Source: Chromatiales bacterium (ex Bugula neritina AB1)
GTDB lineage: Bacteria > Pseudomonadota > Gammaproteobacteria > Granulosicoccales > Granulosicoccaceae
DNA: 64,000 nucleotides
Assembly (NCBI GenBank): GCA_001730015.1
Contig: MDLA01000117.1
Coordinates: 1-64,000 of the forward strand
Direction: 5' to 3'
The notes under the pieces were generated by a model that saw only the letters and a program-made list of their open reading frames with translations, did not search any database and was not told the DNA's origin. This document shows, piece by piece, positions 1 through 8,106 of the stretch; position 1 is the first letter of the stretch; each line of letters starts with the position of its first letter. Position numbers and translations under genes: made by a program.

Positions 1-239
1 TAGGCGAATAGTTATTCATATTCAACTCAATCGATCGCGATAGCTGGCCAAAAGACCGCATCCGCAGTAGATCATTCATTTTTCGACAGCCAGCTAGCAT
101 CTTTCTTGCTCAGCTACCTGATTCTGAAGAGCTGAGTCTGGTGTGTCGATTTAACATGCCGGACGGCTGTCGGGTGTGAAATTGTATTGCTCCCGGCAGA
201 TGGCAAGCTGAATTCGATAATGATTCCGGAGTAATTAGT

Positions 240-1427
240 ATGCGGGTTTTCACATCTGCCATGCTGTTTTTGGCAGTGAGCTTATGCGTTACGGTTCAGG
301 CTGCTGAACTGAAGGAAGACTTCAGTTATGGCTTAAACTACGCTTGGAAAAACTATTCGGGTGACTTCGGCGGAATCGCCGCCTGGGCAAAAAGCGGGGT
401 TGCTTCCGATCCTGAGCCGTATGAGGCTGAGCTGCAGGATATGGCGGCGCATGGAATTGAAGTTGTACGCTGGTGGGTATGGCCGGAATTCTGGAATGAC
501 GCCATAACCTTCGCGGCTGACGGTACCCCGAATCCTCTGGCCCAATCAGCAATTGATGATGGGCTCAAGGCTCTTGAATTGGCAGACAAGGCGGGTCTTC
601 GGATTATGTTCTGTTTGTTTTCGTTCGATGGCTTCAGACCGACTCGTGAGTCTTATGGCATTACGATGACTGGTTATCGGGATATTGTGATAGACGATAA
701 CAAGCGGGCGGCATTGATGAGCAATATTGTTCGACCGTTTGCCAGAGCACTTCATAACAGCCCTTACAGCGACAGCCTGCACTCTTGGGATGTAATCAAC
801 GAGCCGGAGTGGGCGGTTACTGGCGATAATAAATATGGTGGTACGCAGGGCGGCGATAAATTCGACCCGGCTGGCGATCTTGAGGCGATAACTCACGATC
901 AGATGGAAGTTTTTCTAGCAGACTCAATAAAGGTTTTGCGTATGGAGACTCCCGAAGTACCGGTCTCGATCGGATCTGCCGCGTTAAAATGGGCAACAGC
1001 CTGGACCAGACTCGATGTAGACTTTTACCAGACACATATATATGACTGGGTAAATGACTACTGGCCGTATTCTCTGTCACCGGCAGATTTTGGTATGGAC
1101 GATAAACCCCTGATAATGGGTGAATACCCGGTGGAAGGCCTCAGGGATGTCGATCATCAGACAATGCTAAGCAGCTGGTATTCAAATGGTTATGCCGGCG
1201 CCCTGGGCTGGGACTACCGGATTACCCATTCACCGGGTCTTGATGAAGCCGTTCTTGCCCATAAAAGAAATACCTACTTGCAGGAATTCAGAGATTTTGC
1301 ACAACAGACAATCCCGGATGTAAGCACGCCGGACAGCACTGATATTGGAAGTGAACCGGTAGTTTCTGCTGCTAAGTCCAGACCCTTGTCAAAACCCGGG
1401 CGGGCGCTGATTGATCAGGTAAAATAG
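240..1427 (+). CDS. secreted GH5-like glycoside hydrolase (cellulase/mannanase-type)
   Basis: The protein has 395 residues. An N-terminal signal peptide (about residues 1-21, ending VQAA) sends it out of the cytoplasm. The rest looks like a GH-A clan (beta/alpha)8 barrel: Glu188 in the motif VINEPEW fits the acid/base after strand 4, and Glu295 in IMGEYP fits the nucleophile on strand 7. Many Trp and Tyr residues (RWWVW, DYWPYS) suit a sugar-binding cleft. The ATG is preceded by GGAG nine bases upstream. The C-terminal 40 residues are Ser/Pro-rich and may be a linker or tail. No carbohydrate-binding module is visible. The substrate cannot be read from the sequence; beta-mannan or beta-glucan are the usual GH5-type targets. 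A second glycanase lies at 8107-9618. The gene converges on the operon at 1579-3375. Confidence 0.75.
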   Translation: MRVFTSAMLFLAVSLCVTVQAAELKEDFSYGLNYAWKNYSGDFGGIAAWAKSGVASDPEPYEAELQDMAAHGIEVVRWWVWPEFWNDAITFAADGTPNPLAQSAIDDGLKALELADKAGLRIMFCLFSFDGFRPTRESYGITMTGYRDIVIDDNKRAALMSNIVRPFARALHNSPYSDSLHSWDVINEPEWAVTGDNKYGGTQGGDKFDPAGDLEAITHDQMEVFLADSIKVLRMETPEVPVSIGSAALKWATAWTRLDVDFYQTHIYDWVNDYWPYSLSPADFGMDDKPLIMGEYPVEGLRDVDHQTMLSSWYSNGYAGALGWDYRITHSPGLDEAVLAHKRNTYLQEFRDFAQQTIPDVSTPDSTDIGSEPVVSAAKSRPLSKPGRALIDQVK

Positions 1428-1578
1428 GGCTCGCAATAGTAATAGCTGAAGTCCGGATGAGCTCCGATAGTAAGGCCAGGGCCTATCGCTATATTCTTAT
1501 CTATTTTATAAAACCCTGAAAATTGTGTATAAAACGAATGTATAGAAAGACGTTTAAGTTCAATTGTCGTTCGCTGCA

Positions 1579-2073
1579 TTAAAAAAGCATTGGTTGCTGT
1601 TCAGGAGTGCTTTTGGGGGGTAACGCCGGTTGTGGAGCGGCGTAAAATATTGGCTCCTGATCGTCCAGATTCGAGTCAAATGGCTTTTTCATTTTAACTT
1701 TGGTGCCCTGTTCCTCTGCATTTTGTTGAGCCTTATGAAGTTGCTTGGCTGTTTCGCTTGACCAGGGAATTTTGTAAGACCGGGGTTCTACTATTTCCGG
1801 TAGTTGCAACCAGAGGAAAATGCCAACATTCTCTTTCATCAGCGCACTTACTACAGAAGCTTCTTGCAGTTGCTTGTGAGCGGTTTCCAGCTGCATTGGT
1901 TTAGGTCGGCTGAGAACGTCGTTGAGGCTGACGTAGGCAAGTGGAAGAAACAGCGCAGCGCATGCCAGGGCGGCAGTTTTCAGTTTAACCGAACGCGGTG
2001 ACCATATAGCGATGCTGCAAAGAATACCAACCAGAGCAGCGCCTACGACAAACCAGTGTGTTGTGACTGTCAT
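1579..2073 (-). CDS. small membrane protein, third gene of ExbB-type operon
   Basis: The protein has 164 residues and I do not recognise a family. The N-terminus has two hydrophobic segments (about residues 6-25 and 32-50), followed by a soluble part of about 110 residues that is Gln/Lys-rich and ends in a Pro/Gln-rich tail. The start codon overlaps the stop of the preceding gene by four bases (ATGA), so translation is probably coupled to the ExbD-like gene. It is the last gene of a three-gene unit that begins with an ExbB/MotA-type channel at 3375. It may be an accessory subunit of that channel, which is inference from position only. Confidence 0.6.
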   Translation of the reverse strand: MTVTTHWFVVGAALVGILCSIAIWSPRSVKLKTAALACAALFLPLAYVSLNDVLSRPKPMQLETAHKQLQEASVVSALMKENVGIFLWLQLPEIVEPRSYKIPWSSETAKQLHKAQQNAEEQGTKVKMKKPFDSNLDDQEPIFYAAPQPALPPKSTPEQQPMLF

Positions 2074-2672
2074 GATTTTCGGTTTCGCAGTTTTTTCGGC
2101 AGATTGTGCACACTGCCAGCCACCAGATTTGCCTTCTGATCCAGATTAAATCGGAAGACGGTTGATTCTTCACCCTGATGCGTTAGATCAAGCTTACTGA
2201 CCAGAATCTGCTTTGCCGACTTGAACCCGGGTTTTTTCAGGCTGACAACAACGGTGGTAGGAATAGGATAAACACCGGTAGGATTACGATATAAATGCAC
2301 ATTCACCGCGTATTCGCCTTCCGGGACACCGCGACTATAAGTGAATTCGTAGTTGAGGCCGGTAAGATCAGCAGTGTCGCCAAGATCATCGCGCAGCAGA
2401 TTGAATATTTGCCCGCCTTTATTTGAATATCCGACTGGAACATCACCCGGCGCCTCGACCCAGAGATCTACGTCGGCATTGAGATCATCGGGCCAGCGTA
2501 GCTCAACTGTCAGGTTCCCCGGGCTTTTAGAGCTTTCCTCGGCAACAGCTTTCGGGTTGATGTGCGGTAGCAGCAGCATCACCAGCGTTACAAAGCCTGC
2601 CAGCGCAAGCATGATAATGTCTCGAAAAAGAGTCGAGGTACTTTCTTCGTCAAACAGCTCGAAATCACGCAT
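2070..2672 (-). CDS. ExbD-like one-TM protein with beta-rich periplasmic domain
   Basis: The protein has 200 residues. It has a short acidic N-terminus (FELFDEEST), one transmembrane helix (about residues 17-37) with Asp18 at its start, and a periplasmic domain of about 150 residues. The topology and the Asp at the helix entrance resemble ExbD/TolR. The periplasmic part does not: its segment VELRWPDDLNADVDLWVEAP recalls the DVDLWV-type beta-sandwich domains seen in YfaP/DUF2135-like proteins. The gene overlaps the ExbB-type gene upstream by eight bases and the next gene by four. The likely role is stator partner of the channel, with the periplasmic domain binding an unknown ligand. The ExbD assignment rests on topology and neighbours, not on a clear domain match. 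Confidence 0.55.
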   Translation of the reverse strand: MRDFELFDEESTSTLFRDIIMLALAGFVTLVMLLLPHINPKAVAEESSKSPGNLTVELRWPDDLNADVDLWVEAPGDVPVGYSNKGGQIFNLLRDDLGDTADLTGLNYEFTYSRGVPEGEYAVNVHLYRNPTGVYPIPTTVVVSLKKPGFKSAKQILVSKLDLTHQGEESTVFRFNLDQKANLVAGSVHNLPKKLRNRKS

Positions 2673-3375
2673 CTTTTTCTACAGCCTCTTGCAGGCAACT
2701 GATCAGTTGTACTGTACCGCCGGAAAGGAGCTGATAGTTAGCCATCAGCCAGACATTGAGGATTGATCCGATCAGGGTGGTATAGAGCGCTGTAGACATA
2801 CCCTGTATAAGCGTTGATACCATGGGCGCAATTGAATTTACGTCTGAAGCGGTTTCTGGGTCTACACCCGATAGCGCGATAATAAAGCCGAGCACAGTAC
2901 CGATAAGTCCGAGAAGCACCAGTGTATTTGCCAGATGCCGCACCACCGAGATACGATGGGCCAGCCGCATGCGCATAGATCCGCTTAAATTCGCGCGGCT
3001 CTCAACGCTGGCTTTGTGCATAGAAGAGACCAGGTGCTGTATGCCTTTGGCCGTCAGGCCATCGCTACTGTTTAATGCATCGAGTTCTGCACTTGTCTGC
3101 CAGATTCGCTGGGCACAAAAGCCGAGCCCGGTAAGGAATACCAGAAATATAACCACAGACAGGTAGGTTTGATCCGCCGCTATAACGGTGTGCACGTGGC
3201 CTTCAGAATAGGCAACGCCGAGCAGTGAAAAGGCAATTAGATTGAGCAAGATGAAACGGAGCATCAGCAGTGATCGCTGAGGATCGCTTATTGTTTTGAA
3301 TACAGCTCCAAAGCCTGATGTTCCGGACACTTGGGTGTGACTTTCCTGTGTGGAACCAGCGATGACTTGTGTCAT
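2665..3375 (-). CDS. MotA/TolQ/ExbB-family proton channel protein
   Basis: The protein has 236 residues from the ATG at 3375, which has GAGG six bases upstream; an upstream in-frame start at 3417 would add 14 residues and lacks such a site. Three hydrophobic segments are visible (about residues 38-58, 69-92 and 150-215). The last carries the family signature LGLIGTVLGFIIAL followed by GMSTALYTTLIGS. Members form pentamers in the inner membrane and pass protons to drive a one-TM partner. Here the partner is encoded next (2070-2672) with overlapping frames. No TonB, TolA or receptor gene is adjacent, so this is not a standard TonB or Tol set. Confidence 0.85.
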   Translation of the reverse strand: MTQVIAGSTQESHTQVSGTSGFGAVFKTISDPQRSLLMLRFILLNLIAFSLLGVAYSEGHVHTVIAADQTYLSVVIFLVFLTGLGFCAQRIWQTSAELDALNSSDGLTAKGIQHLVSSMHKASVESRANLSGSMRMRLAHRISVVRHLANTLVLLGLIGTVLGFIIALSGVDPETASDVNSIAPMVSTLIQGMSTALYTTLIGSILNVWLMANYQLLSGGTVQLISCLQEAVEKDA

Positions 3376-3558
3376 GTGAACCTCTACCGGTGGCAGGCGT
3401 ATCCTCCGCCCGTACAACTTGTAGCGCTCAATCAGGTGGCAACTTAAGGAATTTGATGCTTTAATTCTCGTCGGTAATATGTTGACAATTAAAGAATATT
3501 TTAAAATATAAAATGTTCGACTTTAAGTGAAATTATCTATTCCGAAATCTTATTATTT

Positions 3559-3586
3559 AATGCGGACATACGCTGAATGCGGACAT
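3559..3586. repeat. 11-bp direct repeat in intergenic region
   Basis: AATGCGGACAT occurs at 3559-3569 and again at 3576-3586, giving a 17-bp period (about 1.6 helix turns). It lies between the start of the ExbB operon (3375, reading left) and the end of glcB (3688), about 190 bp upstream of the operon start. Such spacing could suit tandem binding sites for a regulator, but no known operator is recognised. Confidence 0.3.
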
Positions 3587-3604
3587 GAGCTAAATAAAGT
3601 GCCG

Positions 3605-3636
3605 GCAGCCAAAACCTCCCGGGAGGTTTTGGCTGC
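3605..3636. terminator. 32-bp perfect palindrome, likely glcB terminator
   Basis: GCAGCCAAAACCTCCC is followed at once by its exact reverse complement, giving a perfect palindrome of 32 bp, with a further imperfect CCGG/CCGG pair outside. It starts about 50 bases beyond the glcB stop on the minus strand. On that strand the stem is followed by CGGCACTTTATTT, a poor but present T-rich tail. The most likely role is termination of glcB. The absence of a loop is unusual, since a normal hairpin would have to open several central pairs. Confidence 0.55.
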
Positions 3637-3687
3637 ACCGGAGTTGAATCAATCTATATATATCTAGAATGACTTATTCAGAGATAA

Positions 3688-5853
3688 TCAGTTGCTTTTT
3701 ACTTGCTGGCGTCGATCATACAATATGAACTCGGTATATCCGTTAGGCTGTGCTCGACCTTTGATGGCCAGATCCAGTGATGCCTGGAAAGTAATGCTGG
3801 CGTCGAAGTCCGTTGACATGGGCGAGTAGTCGGGATCGCCCTGGTTCTGCTCATCGACATAGATTGCCAGACGCTTCATAGCTTCAACAACCTGTTCCTC
3901 GCTTATAATTCCATGATGCAGCCAGTTAGCGATATGCTGACTGGAGATCCGCAAGGTGGCGCAATCTTCCATTAGAGCAACGTTATTGATATCGAGTACT
4001 TTGGAACACCCGATTCCCTGACCAACCCAGCGTGCAACGTAGCCTAGTATGCCCTGGCAATTGTTGTCCAGTTCGAGTTGAATTTCTTCAGCGCTGAGGT
4101 TTCTGCCCGCAGGTAACAGTGGAATAGTGATGATGTCATCTACACTGGCTGCGGGTCTGTTTTTAAGCTCGTTCTGACGGTCTCGCACATTGATATCAAA
4201 GTAGTGCGTTGCATGCAGTGTGGCAGCAGTCGGTGATGGAACCCAGGCAGTATTGCCGCCTTGCTGAAGGTGCTGAATTTTTGTCTCCAGCATAGCAGCC
4301 ATTTCATCTGGCATGGCCCACATGCCTTTACCGATTTGTGCATGATCCTGCAGCCCACAGGCAAGGCCGCAATCAACGTTGTTGTCTTCATAAGCCATTA
4401 GCCAGGTGGCCTGCTTGATCTCTGCTTTAGGCAGCATCGGGCCTGCTTCCATACAGGTGTGGATATCATCACCGGTGCGATCGAGGAATCCGGTGTTGAT
4501 AAAAACAACGCGATTGCGTGCCGCGTTAATGCAGGATTTGAGGTTCACCGTTGTGCGGCGCTCTTCATCCATGATGCCCATTTTCAGCGTATTGGGTTCT
4601 ATAGACAGCGCTTGTTCTACCCGGGCAAACAGCTCACTGGCCAGAGCGACTTCATCGGAACCATGCATCTTCGGCTTTACTATATAGACTGATCCGCTGC
4701 GGCTATTACGGTATTCACCCCGGTTCAGCAAATCGTGTTTTGCACAGAGAGAAGTTACCATGGCGTCTATAAGCGTTTCAGGGACAAACTCACCGCCGAA
4801 TTTGACGGCATCAATTGTCAATTGGGTGCCGACATTTCGAACCAGCAGTACACTGCGACCGGGCAGGGTGATTGTGTCGCCGGAAGCGCTGGTGTAGCTT
4901 CGATCAGGCGCGAGTTTTCGATCTATCTTTTTGCCGCCTTTCTCAAACGTATGTGCGAGTTTGCCGGTCATCAGTCCAAGCCAGTTGCGGTAAACCATCA
5001 CCTTGTCTTCAACATCTACAGAGGCAACTGAATCTTCGCAATCCATAATGGTAGTAATGGCTGATTCGAGAATGATGTCGCAAAGGTTCGCCGAATCGGT
5101 TTTACCAATCGGGTGATCAGCATTGAAACACAGATCTGCGTGCAAGCTGTTTTTGCAGAGCAATATATTGTCGGGTGATTCTGCATTGCCGTTGTAGCCT
5201 TTAAACTGGGCTGCATCTTTCAGGGCGGCGGTTGAATCGGCAAGAGAAACCTGAAGGCTGCCATCGACACAGCGATAGGCGGTAGCATCGGCGTGAGAGC
5301 CGTTGGTCAGTGGAAAGTGAGTGTCAAGAAATTCACGGCAGTAAGCAACAACACGACTTCCGCGAACCGGGTTGTAACCACCAGCGCGTGTCGCGCCATC
5401 TGTTTCCGGAATCGCATCGGTGCCATAGAGCGCATCGTAAAGGCTACCCCAGCGAGCGTTTGCCGCGTTCAGCACGAAGCGGGCATTGTCCAGAGGTACG
5501 ACCAACTGCGCTCCGGCAATCGATGCGATTTCAGGGTCCACATTGCTGGTTGATACAGTGAATGGTGCGGCTTCGTCTTCGAGGTAGCCAATAGACTGCA
5601 AGTGTGTTTTGTAAGCGCCTGGTTCAAAGGTACGGTTGGCTCTATGCCAGCTATCGATTTGCTCTTGCAAGTCGTCGCGTTTAGCTAGATGGTTTTTTAT
5701 GCGTGGCGAAAAATCCCGCACAATCCCTTCAAGCTGAGACCAGAAATGCTCTGGCTCGACACCGGTTCCGGGGCAGATTTCTTCTGCCAGCAGCTTATGT
5801 AATGACTCGGCAATTTCCAGTTCGCCGTGAGAAATGTAATCCTGTGTACTCAT
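3688..5853 (-). CDS. glcB: malate synthase G
   Basis: The enzyme condenses glyoxylate with acetyl-CoA to malate in the cytoplasm, as part of the glyoxylate/glycolate route. The 721 residues match the usual length of about 723. The motif [14 protein letters not shown]...MEAGPM carries the Mg-binding and glyoxylate-site region, [12 protein letters not shown] is typical of the family, and [17 protein letters not shown] contains the catalytic Asp. I chose ATG at 5853 (MSTQDY) because GAGG lies about 12 bases upstream; the longer frame begins with a TTG at 5871 inside that site. No isocitrate lyase or glycolate oxidase gene is next to it. A probable terminator follows at 3605-3636. Confidence 0.95.
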   Translation of the reverse strand: MSTQDYISHGELEIAESLHKLLAEEICPGTGVEPEHFWSQLEGIVRDFSPRIKNHLAKRDDLQEQIDSWHRANRTFEPGAYKTHLQSIGYLEDEAAPFTVSTSNVDPEIASIAGAQLVVPLDNARFVLNAANARWGSLYDALYGTDAIPETDGATRAGGYNPVRGSRVVAYCREFLDTHFPLTNGSHADATAYRCVDGSLQVSLADSTAALKDAAQFKGYNGNAESPDNILLCKNSLHADLCFNADHPIGKTDSANLCDIILESAITTIMDCEDSVASVDVEDKVMVYRNWLGLMTGKLAHTFEKGGKKIDRKLAPDRSYTSASGDTITLPGRSVLLVRNVGTQLTIDAVKFGGEFVPETLIDAMVTSLCAKHDLLNRGEYRNSRSGSVYIVKPKMHGSDEVALASELFARVEQALSIEPNTLKMGIMDEERRTTVNLKSCINAARNRVVFINTGFLDRTGDDIHTCMEAGPMLPKAEIKQATWLMAYEDNNVDCGLACGLQDHAQIGKGMWAMPDEMAAMLETKIQHLQQGGNTAWVPSPTAATLHATHYFDINVRDRQNELKNRPAASVDDIITIPLLPAGRNLSAEEIQLELDNNCQGILGYVARWVGQGIGCSKVLDINNVALMEDCATLRISSQHIANWLHHGIISEEQVVEAMKRLAIYVDEQNQGDPDYSPMSTDFDASITFQASLDLAIKGRAQPNGYTEFILYDRRQQVKSN

Positions 5854-5949
5854 TCGGTAAGGTGTCCTCAATCGATAGGTCGGGTTGTGCAGCAGGTGAT
5901 TTTAACTAATGCAGGCGTGTAAGCAACCGCAGTCATTACCAATCATTCT

Positions 5950-5955
5950 ATTATA
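5950..5955 (-). promoter_or_regulatory. possible -10 element for glcB
   Basis: On the minus strand TATAAT lies about 95 bases before the glcB start. The hexamer 17 bases upstream (AGTTAA) is a poor -35, so use would depend on an activator. It lies in the 201-bp divergent region shared with ettA. Confidence 0.3.
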
Positions 5956-6054
5956 TAGTCGTGCCACGGTATTTAACTGCTTGAAATGTGTTCTGCGTAG
6001 TCAGCTTCGCCCGGCTGTGGTAGCGTAGCGCCAAATCAAACAGCGCGCTGATTC

Positions 6055-7719
6055 ATGGCTCAATACGTATATACAATGAACCGGGTGAGCAAAGTCGTTC
6101 CACCCAAACGTCAGATTCTTAAAGATATCTCTTTATCGTTCTTCCCGGGGGCCAAGATTGGCGTGCTGGGTCTTAATGGTGCGGGAAAGTCCACTTTGCT
6201 GAGAATTATGGCGGGTCTCGACACTGAAATTGATGGCGAGGCACGGCCGATGCCTGATATCAAGGTCGGCTACCTGCCGCAGGAGCCACAGCTAAACCCT
6301 GATGAAACTGTTAGACAAGCTGTTGAGCAAGCCGTCGACGACATCAAAGATGCTCAGGCCAGACTGGATGAAGTCTATGCAGCCTACGCTGAACCCGATG
6401 CAGATTTTGACGCATTGGCAGCTGAGCAAGCGAAACTTGAGGCAATACTGCAGACATCGGGCGGTCATGATCTCGATCGGCAGCTCGACGTTGCTGCCGA
6501 CGCACTTCGACTGCCGCCCTGGGATGCAATAATCGGCAACCTTTCAGGAGGCGAAAAACGGCGTGTGGCACTTTGCCAATTGTTGCTGGCGTCGCCGGAT
6601 ATGCTGTTGCTCGATGAGCCGACTAACCATCTGGATGCCGATTCAGTCGGCTGGCTGGAGCAGTTCCTCCACGACTTTGATGGAACAGTGGTTGCGATTA
6701 CCCACGATCGCTACTTTCTCGATAATGTGGCTGGCTGGATTCTCGAGCTCGATCGTGGACGCGGTATTCCGTTTGAAGGTAATTATTCGGGATGGCTGAA
6801 TGCCAAAGCAGAACGACTGGATCAGGAATCAAAGCAGGAAAGCTCGCATACCAAGGCAATGAAGGCCGAACTCGAATGGGTCAGGAAAGGCGCTAAGGCC
6901 AGACAGTCTAAATCGAAGGCTCGACTGGCGCGGTTCGAGGAAATGCAATCGCGTGAGTTTCAAAAGCGCAGCGAGACGAATGAGATTTATATCCCTACAG
7001 GGCAGCGCCTCGGTGAAAAAGTGCTGGATTTCTCCCATGTTACCAAGGGCTTTGATGGCCGCCTGCTTATCGATGATCTTTCGTTCTCGGTGCCGCAAGG
7101 AGCAATTGTCGGAGTAATTGGTGGAAACGGCGCCGGTAAATCCACACTGTTTAGAATGATTATGGGTACGGAAACACCGGACAGTGGATCTATTGAGGTC
7201 GGTGATACCGTTGACCTGGCCTGGGTTGATCAGAGCCGGGATGATCTCGAAGGGGAAAAGACGGTATGGGAGCTACTGTCCGACGGTCAGGATCAAATGG
7301 TAATCGGCAACTTTGAAATGGCATCTCGCGCTTATATAGGTAGGTTCAATTTTAAAGGCGCAGATCAGCAAAAGCTGGTAAAGGATCTGTCTGGCGGTGA
7401 GCGCGGCCGGTTGCAACTGGCGATGACCCTCAAGCAAGGGGCCAATGTGCTGCTGCTTGATGAACCCTCGAACGATCTTGATGTGGAAACACTGCGGGCA
7501 CTTGAAGAGGCGCTGCTCGACTTCCCTGGCTCTGCTATTGTTATTTCGCACGACCGATGGTTTCTTGATCGCGTGGCAACCCATATTCTTGCCTACGAAG
7601 ACGATTCTCACGTCGAATTTTTTACCGGAAATTATGCTGAATATGAAGAAGACCGGTTGCGTCGGATGGGAGGGGAAGCGGCGAAGCCACACCGTGTGCG
7701 CTACAAAAAGCTGGCTTGA
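6055..7719 (+). CDS. ettA: energy-dependent translational throttle protein EttA (ABC-F ATPase)
   Basis: The protein has 554 residues, the normal EttA length. Two ABC ATPase domains in one chain lack membrane segments. Walker A motifs are GLNGAGKST (residue 39) and GGNGAGKST (residue 356), and signature motifs are LSGGEKRR and LSGGERGR. The linker between them is basic and coiled (residues about 240-300, RKGAKARQSKSKARLARFEEM), as expected for a factor that binds at the ribosomal E site. In E. coli EttA gates the first elongation step according to the ATP/ADP ratio. It is divergent from glcB and stands alone, with a 387-bp gap downstream. Confidence 0.95.
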   Translation: MAQYVYTMNRVSKVVPPKRQILKDISLSFFPGAKIGVLGLNGAGKSTLLRIMAGLDTEIDGEARPMPDIKVGYLPQEPQLNPDETVRQAVEQAVDDIKDAQARLDEVYAAYAEPDADFDALAAEQAKLEAILQTSGGHDLDRQLDVAADALRLPPWDAIIGNLSGGEKRRVALCQLLLASPDMLLLDEPTNHLDADSVGWLEQFLHDFDGTVVAITHDRYFLDNVAGWILELDRGRGIPFEGNYSGWLNAKAERLDQESKQESSHTKAMKAELEWVRKGAKARQSKSKARLARFEEMQSREFQKRSETNEIYIPTGQRLGEKVLDFSHVTKGFDGRLLIDDLSFSVPQGAIVGVIGGNGAGKSTLFRMIMGTETPDSGSIEVGDTVDLAWVDQSRDDLEGEKTVWELLSDGQDQMVIGNFEMASRAYIGRFNFKGADQQKLVKDLSGGERGRLQLAMTLKQGANVLLLDEPSNDLDVETLRALEEALLDFPGSAIVISHDRWFLDRVATHILAYEDDSHVEFFTGNYAEYEEDRLRRMGGEAAKPHRVRYKKLA

Positions 7720-8106
7720 GTCAGAGCTGGCAGGCTCGAAAGAGAGGGCCTGAGTCAGCATGTATAAACGATTAAATTGTCAAGCATTTTTGTGGTGTGT
7801 TTGGTCTGTGAAGCCCACATTCAATGCTGGTGAAGCGCCAAAATCTTCATGACTAATGCGTAATATTTATAGGCGGTTGGGTAATTACAAGCTAGTACAA
7901 AGGGTAGTTAAAGTGGATTCTAGCGATTTTTCGGTCTTATTACCGGAGTTTAACCAGACCTATTCCGGCACCGAACTATAATTTTTTACAGTTCCGAAGC
8001 CGATTGAGCTCGCTGTGACTCCGCAAAGCAGCGAAATACGCTTGAAGGCAGATTAATCGTTAATTTACGCTGGTGCTCACCAGCCAACCCGGATTCACAA
8101 TCGCAC
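7720..8106. other. 387-bp intergenic region upstream of GH12 gene
   Basis: No coding frame is convincing here. The right half holds two inverted repeats: GGTCT at 7933-7937 with AGACC at 7956-7960, and the longer dyad at 7966-8002 listed separately. A clear rho-independent terminator for ettA was not found. Confidence 0.5.
7966..8002 (+). promoter_or_regulatory. dyad flanking a TATAAT box, candidate GH12 promoter/operator
   Basis: CGGCACCGAACT at 7966-7977 and AGTTCCGAAGCCG at 7990-8002 form an imperfect inverted repeat around an AT-rich centre that contains TATAAT at 7977-7982. No good -35 hexamer lies at 16-18 bases. The arrangement suggests a regulated promoter about 120 bases before the GH12 start. 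The regulator is unknown. Confidence 0.35.

Noticed and set aside
1579..3375. Zorya-type or other anti-phage defence set built on a MotA/ExbB channel
   Set aside because: No helicase, nuclease or other effector gene is adjacent and the partner is not ZorB-like by eye.
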